Shown here: positions 5,744 through 7,788 of the stretch, piece by piece | Numbering within the stretch: position 1 is the first letter of the stretch | Layout: the number at the start of each line of letters is the position of its first letter | Assembly: GCA_023484185.1 (NCBI GenBank) | Contig: JAMDBC010000067.1 | Span: 1-7,788, forward strand | Length of the DNA: 7,788 nucleotides | From: Chloroflexota bacterium | GTDB taxonomy: Bacteria; Chloroflexota; Anaerolineae; Anaerolineales; Villigracilaceae | Direction: 5' to 3' | The notes under the pieces: model-generated | The model's database searches: none | What the model saw: only the letters and a program-made list of their open reading frames with translations | What the model was told of the DNA's origin: nothing | Made by a program: the position numbers and the translations under genes

Positions 5744-5941
5744 TTGGCTAAAGTAAATTATCAATACGAAAAACGTCAGAAAGAGATACAAAAGAAAAAG
5801 AAGAAAGAACAGAAATTAAAACGCAAGGAAATCAAAAAGAATTCCCAGCAACCAGAGGAGACTCCAAAAGAGACTCCAGTTGAGACTCCCGCTCAGTATC
5901 CGAGCGAGACGACAGAGAAAAAAGAAACCCCGCCAGCGTAG
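5744..5941 (+). CDS. Small lysine-rich protein with a Pro/Glu/Thr tail, function unknown
   Basis: From a TTG at 5744 the product has 65 residues and begins MAKVNYQYEKRQKEIQ. Residues about 8-33 are mostly Lys, Glu and Gln and should form one highly charged helix; the remainder is a disordered-looking tail containing three ETPx repeats. There is no signal peptide or membrane segment. The start is chosen because AAGGA (5731-5735) stands 8 nt before it and an extended -10 promoter lies upstream; the open frame before it runs across that promoter and is not coding. An in-frame TTG at 5717 is less likely. The gene has its own promoter and terminator, so it is a single-gene unit. I do not recognise a named family. 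The basic helix could bind nucleic acid or ribosomes, which is a guess from composition. Confidence 0.72.
   Translation: MAKVNYQYEKRQKEIQKKKKKEQKLKRKEIKKNSQQPEETPKETPVETPAQYPSETTEKKETPPA
5858..5893 (+). repeat. Three 12-bp tandem repeats coding ETPx
   Basis: GAGACTCC recurs at 5858, 5870 and 5882 with a period of 12 bp and a variable fourth codon, giving ETPK, ETPV and ETPA. A more degenerate continuation (SETT) follows. Such in-frame repeats expand or shrink by slippage, so copy number may vary between strains. Confidence 0.7.
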
Positions 5942-5973
5942 AGATATTTCTGTTTGCTCATCAAGGGCATTCC

Positions 5974-6021
5974 AAGCAAAGAGACCAGTTCTGTAAAGAG
6001 TCTGGTCTCTTTGCTTTTTAT
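5974..6021 (+). terminator. Strong intrinsic terminator after the small gene
   Basis: AAGCAAAGAGACCAG (5974-5988) and its exact complement (6002-6016) form a 15-bp stem with a 13-nt loop, followed by TTTTTAT on the plus strand. It lies 32 nt past the stop of the small gene. The opposite side lacks a T-tract, so it is unlikely to end the convergent dimethylargininase transcript. Confidence 0.88.
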
Positions 6022-6052
6022 ATCCGTGATTTCGGCTTGCCTACAGTCAAGG

Positions 6053-6820
6053 TCAGAATGACTTAAAGATCAGCGAACAACACGTCACCGCGCCTTCGGC
6101 CTTGGCAAGTTCATCCGCATCAACCATGACCATGTGGATGCCCGCCGCTTCCAGTCGCTTTTGTGTCTTTGGGAAGGATGTCGGATAAATAATGGTTTCT
6201 CCGATCATAACCGCGTTAGCCGCGTACGGCTCGGACGGATCGATCTCGATGAATTTCATTCCGCTGAAGTGGTCCTTGCCCACCCATTCAGGATTGATCA
6301 ACAAAGTATCTTCTGTAACCTGCGTAACGGCAGATTTGAGGTGTAGGCAACCAGTTACGGTCACGCTTTTGACTTCATAGCCATAAGGCCGCAAATATTC
6401 CTGCATCTGCTCAATGGCATTATGGTCACTTCGGGTGGACAGGCCAACATAAATCTTTTTGCCCACACGCAGGATGTCGCCACCGTCCACACGGGCAGGC
6501 GCTTTGATTTGAAAAAGTTTGCGGTAGGGTGTGAGAACTTTGATAATTGAATCCATTTCCGGCTTGCGCGAGTCCGCGCCGGGGCGGGTGATGACCGCGC
6601 ACTCGTCCAGCACGAGAGCCGTATCTTCGACGAAAACCGAATCGGGCAGGTGCGAGTCGGCAGGCAGGGTTTGGACTTCCAAACCAAGCGAGTACAGGGC
6701 GGTCACATATTGCTTGTGTTGTTCGCAGGCACGTTCGTAATTGATCGGCTCGCGCTCGAGATTGGTCAACTCACATTCGTTGATGGCGGGGCTGACTTCA
6801 CGGGTAATGGCGGTCAACAT
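6053..6820 (-). CDS. ddaH: Dimethylargininase (N-omega,N-omega-dimethylarginine hydrolase)
   Basis: The enzyme hydrolyses methylated arginines to citrulline and methylamines. It belongs to the guanidino-modifying pentein fold shared with arginine deiminase. The 255-residue product has the family's length and landmarks: FVEDTA at 63-68, RVDGGDIL at 110-117, TGCLHLKSAV at 157-166 with catalytic His160, and EGAVTCCSLIF at 242-252 with nucleophile Cys247, by comparison with the TCCS motif of human DDAH1. It is soluble, with no signal peptide. The ATG is supported by a strong GAGGAG site that overlaps the TGA of the upstream methyltransferase gene (9 nt between stop and start), so the two are co-transcribed. 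Whether it acts on free methylarginine released by protein turnover or on another guanidino compound cannot be told from sequence. Confidence 0.93.
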   Translation of the reverse strand: MLTAITREVSPAINECELTNLEREPINYERACEQHKQYVTALYSLGLEVQTLPADSHLPDSVFVEDTALVLDECAVITRPGADSRKPEMDSIIKVLTPYRKLFQIKAPARVDGGDILRVGKKIYVGLSTRSDHNAIEQMQEYLRPYGYEVKSVTVTGCLHLKSAVTQVTEDTLLINPEWVGKDHFSGMKFIEIDPSEPYAANAVMIGETIIYPTSFPKTQKRLEAAGIHMVMVDADELAKAEGAVTCCSLIFKSF

Positions 6821-6829
6821 TTTCTCTCC

Positions 6830-7549
6830 TCAGGCCTTCTTCCAAATTTGATAGAGACCTGATCTTTGATTTTCTCCGTCCGAACAAAACATTTCTATGA
6901 TCTCAAATCTGCTGGCTTTGGCCAGCTCGGCCAGCTCGGCCTCATCAAAATGATGGACGTAGCGCAAACCGGGTGCGCCGCGCTTCCAATCGAGCAGATA
7001 ATCGTTTGGATCAACGTCTTGGTCGGTTAGGCCGATTGCATCCCATGGCTGGATTCTTGCTTTCAAGCGGGGGCTGTTCAGGAATTGCCAGTTGGAGTGG
7101 ATGAAGTGTCCGTTCGGCTCGAGCGAATTGTGAATTTCCCTGATAATGTTCAGGCGCAGTTCAAAGCCCGGAATGTGGTGAAACACTGCGAAAGCAAAGA
7201 TCAAATTAAAAGTGGATGGCGGAAGTTTGGAACGCCAGTTTCCGGCTGTAATATCCGTCGCCAGGAATTTAACGGGAAATGTAAAAGGCTCGCGTCCGGC
7301 TTCATTGAGCAGCGGCAGGCTAAAGTCGAGGCCCAGATACGAGCCGGAGTGATTGCGTCGCGATAGCGTGCGCGCCAGCTCGCCGTTGCCGCATCCAAGA
7401 TCCAGGATCGATTCGTTGCCGCGTAAAGAGTCAAGCACTCGCATCACGCCCGTTTGCAGGCGGTCACGGGTCGCAGAAAATTCGCAGCCATGATCCGTGT
7501 AAAACTGATGGTTGAGGGCGAGCAGGCGTTGAACGATGGTTGTGTCCAC
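6830..7549 (-). CDS. Class I SAM-dependent methyltransferase, Trm9-like
   Basis: From a GTG at 7549 the product has 239 residues. HQFYTDHGCEFSATR (14-28) resembles the N-terminal FSxTR segment of Trm9/ALKBH8-type tRNA uridine methyltransferases. ILDLGCGNGELAR (48-60) is SAM motif I, Asp75 in GLDFS binds the ribose, and FAFAVFHHI (118-126) is the post-IV region. RYVHHF (196-201) suits the same family. The substrate is not proven; a tRNA wobble uridine is the best guess. An in-frame TTG at 7591 would give 253 residues, but that stretch contains the divergent -10 boxes, and the TATAAT at 7561-7556 predicts +1 exactly at the G of this GTG, so I take a leaderless GTG start. No Shine-Dalgarno is seen. 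It precedes ddaH in a two-gene operon; no functional link between them is evident. Confidence 0.8.
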   Translation of the reverse strand: MDTTIVQRLLALNHQFYTDHGCEFSATRDRLQTGVMRVLDSLRGNESILDLGCGNGELARTLSRRNHSGSYLGLDFSLPLLNEAGREPFTFPVKFLATDITAGNWRSKLPPSTFNLIFAFAVFHHIPGFELRLNIIREIHNSLEPNGHFIHSNWQFLNSPRLKARIQPWDAIGLTDQDVDPNDYLLDWKRGAPGLRYVHHFDEAELAELAKASRFEIIEMFCSDGENQRSGLYQIWKKA

Positions 7550-7555
7550 GCCAAC

Positions 7556-7572
7556 ATTATAACGGGTATAAT
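7556..7572. promoter_or_regulatory. Symmetrical divergent -10 boxes
   Basis: ATTATA (7556-7561) and TATAAT (7567-7572) are inverted around five bases. Read on the minus strand the first is a perfect -10 box with +1 at 7549, the GTG of the methyltransferase; read on the plus strand the second predicts +1 near 7579, two bases before an ATG at 7581. Each promoter's -35 region lies inside the other's transcript. No -35 is convincing on either side. Confidence 0.5.
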
Positions 7573-7580
7573 TTTCGCCT

Positions 7581-7673
7581 ATGTTCTCCAAAGAAGGAAT
7601 CAGCGCATCTTTTCAATCTCAGAGCAGGCCGCTCCTGCACATCGGCACGCGCATCACGCCCAGGGAAGTGTAA
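7581..7673 (+). CDS. Possible 30-codon leader ORF
   Basis: An ATG two bases past the predicted +1 of the plus-strand promoter opens a 30-codon frame (MFSKEGISASFQ at its start, ending TPREV). Its TAA overlaps the ATG of the next gene in TAATG, a classic arrangement for translational coupling. No SD site precedes it, so it would be read leaderless. The peptide has no Trp/His/Leu-type codon runs to mark it as an attenuator and no recognisable family. It may simply be the leader of the next gene. Confidence 0.35.
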   Translation: MFSKEGISASFQSQSRPLLHIGTRITPREV

Positions 7674-7788
7674 TGAGATCCGAAAAGCAGCAAGCCTGGG
7701 CAACGACTCACACCATCAAATCTGAATGGTTGACTTTGGCGCGCCAGGTGATGACGGAGATCCGAAGCGGCAAACCCGTGATGGACGC
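7673..7788 (+). CDS. Unidentified protein, N-terminal fragment (cut by window edge)
   Basis: An ATG at 7673 opens a frame that stays open to the window end, giving 38 complete codons. AGGGA (7662-7666) stands 6 nt before the ATG. The visible product begins MRSEKQQAWATT and then contains a probable amphipathic helix (SEWLTLARQVMTEIRSGKPV). I do not recognise the family from so short a piece. It is transcribed divergently from the methyltransferase-ddaH operon. Confidence 0.55.
   Translation, partial: MRSEKQQAWATTHTIKSEWLTLARQVMTEIRSGKPVMD

Noticed and set aside
5736..5756. Six-codon ORF (MEHWLK) overlapping the small gene's start
   Set aside because: It is too short and has no better SD placement; it is probably incidental to the AAGGAATGG sequence.
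7550..7591. TTG-started 14-residue extension of the methyltransferase
   Set aside because: It covers both divergent -10 boxes, and the visible family similarity begins after the GTG at 7549.
1..7788. Selenocysteine codons read through UGA inside window genes
   Set aside because: The presence of selB prompted a check, but none of the genes is interrupted by an in-frame TGA that would restore a family motif; the hepT break is explained by a frameshift and a TAA.
1..7788. CRISPR array, transposase or insertion sequence, phage attachment site, tRNA or rRNA
   Set aside because: No regularly spaced repeats, transposase motifs or structured RNA genes were found on either strand.

Overview
The window is a piece of a bacterial chromosome with moderate GC content. 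It is dense with genes, and most of them read on the minus strand. The gene set is a selB-type elongation factor, an archaeal-type bifunctional phosphoglucose/phosphomannose isomerase, a bacterial S10 serine carboxypeptidase, rsmI, an MntA/HepT pair, a cupredoxin-fold lipoprotein and a dimethylargininase. Together with short A/G-rich intergenic repeats, this would fit a Chloroflexota (Anaerolineae-like) genome. That placement is inference from style and gene content; there is no rRNA or other marker here to prove it.

Layout, left to right. Bases 1-657 hold the N-terminal third of SelB (minus strand, running off the left edge), with a candidate promoter and a long hairpin in its leader. Bases 658-970 have no gene; they hold that leader, a degenerate palindromic repeat, an intrinsic terminator and a tandem array of 7-bp units that runs into the stop codon of the next gene. 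Bases 971-5003 carry a minus-strand run: rsmI, then mntA, a broken hepT, the S10 peptidase and the sugar-phosphate isomerase. A terminator at 5033-5068 separates this run from an upstream cupredoxin-like lipoprotein gene (5076-5468). A divergent intergenic region with hairpins follows, then a small plus-strand gene (5744-5941) for a lysine-rich protein with its own extended -10 promoter and terminator. Bases 6053-7549 carry a two-gene minus-strand operon, a Trm9-like methyltransferase followed by dimethylargininase. It starts from a compact symmetrical divergent promoter at 7556-7572, which also faces a 30-codon plus-strand ORF overlapping, by TAATG, a gene that leaves the window at the right edge.

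Most of this is ordinary housekeeping. The parts worth a second look are: (1) the MntA antitoxin is intact, but hepT carries both a frameshift and an in-frame stop, and its lost C-terminus is still readable; (2) several starts (rsmI, mntA, the methyltransferase, the small right-edge ORF) lie exactly where a TATAAT-like -10 box predicts transcription to begin, suggesting leaderless mRNAs, while other genes here have good Shine-Dalgarno sites; (3) the cupredoxin lacks most type-1 copper ligands; (4) the selB leader can fold into a 15-bp hairpin ending 9 nt before the start codon. I found no CRISPR array, transposase, tRNA or rRNA, and no clearly new multi-gene system.
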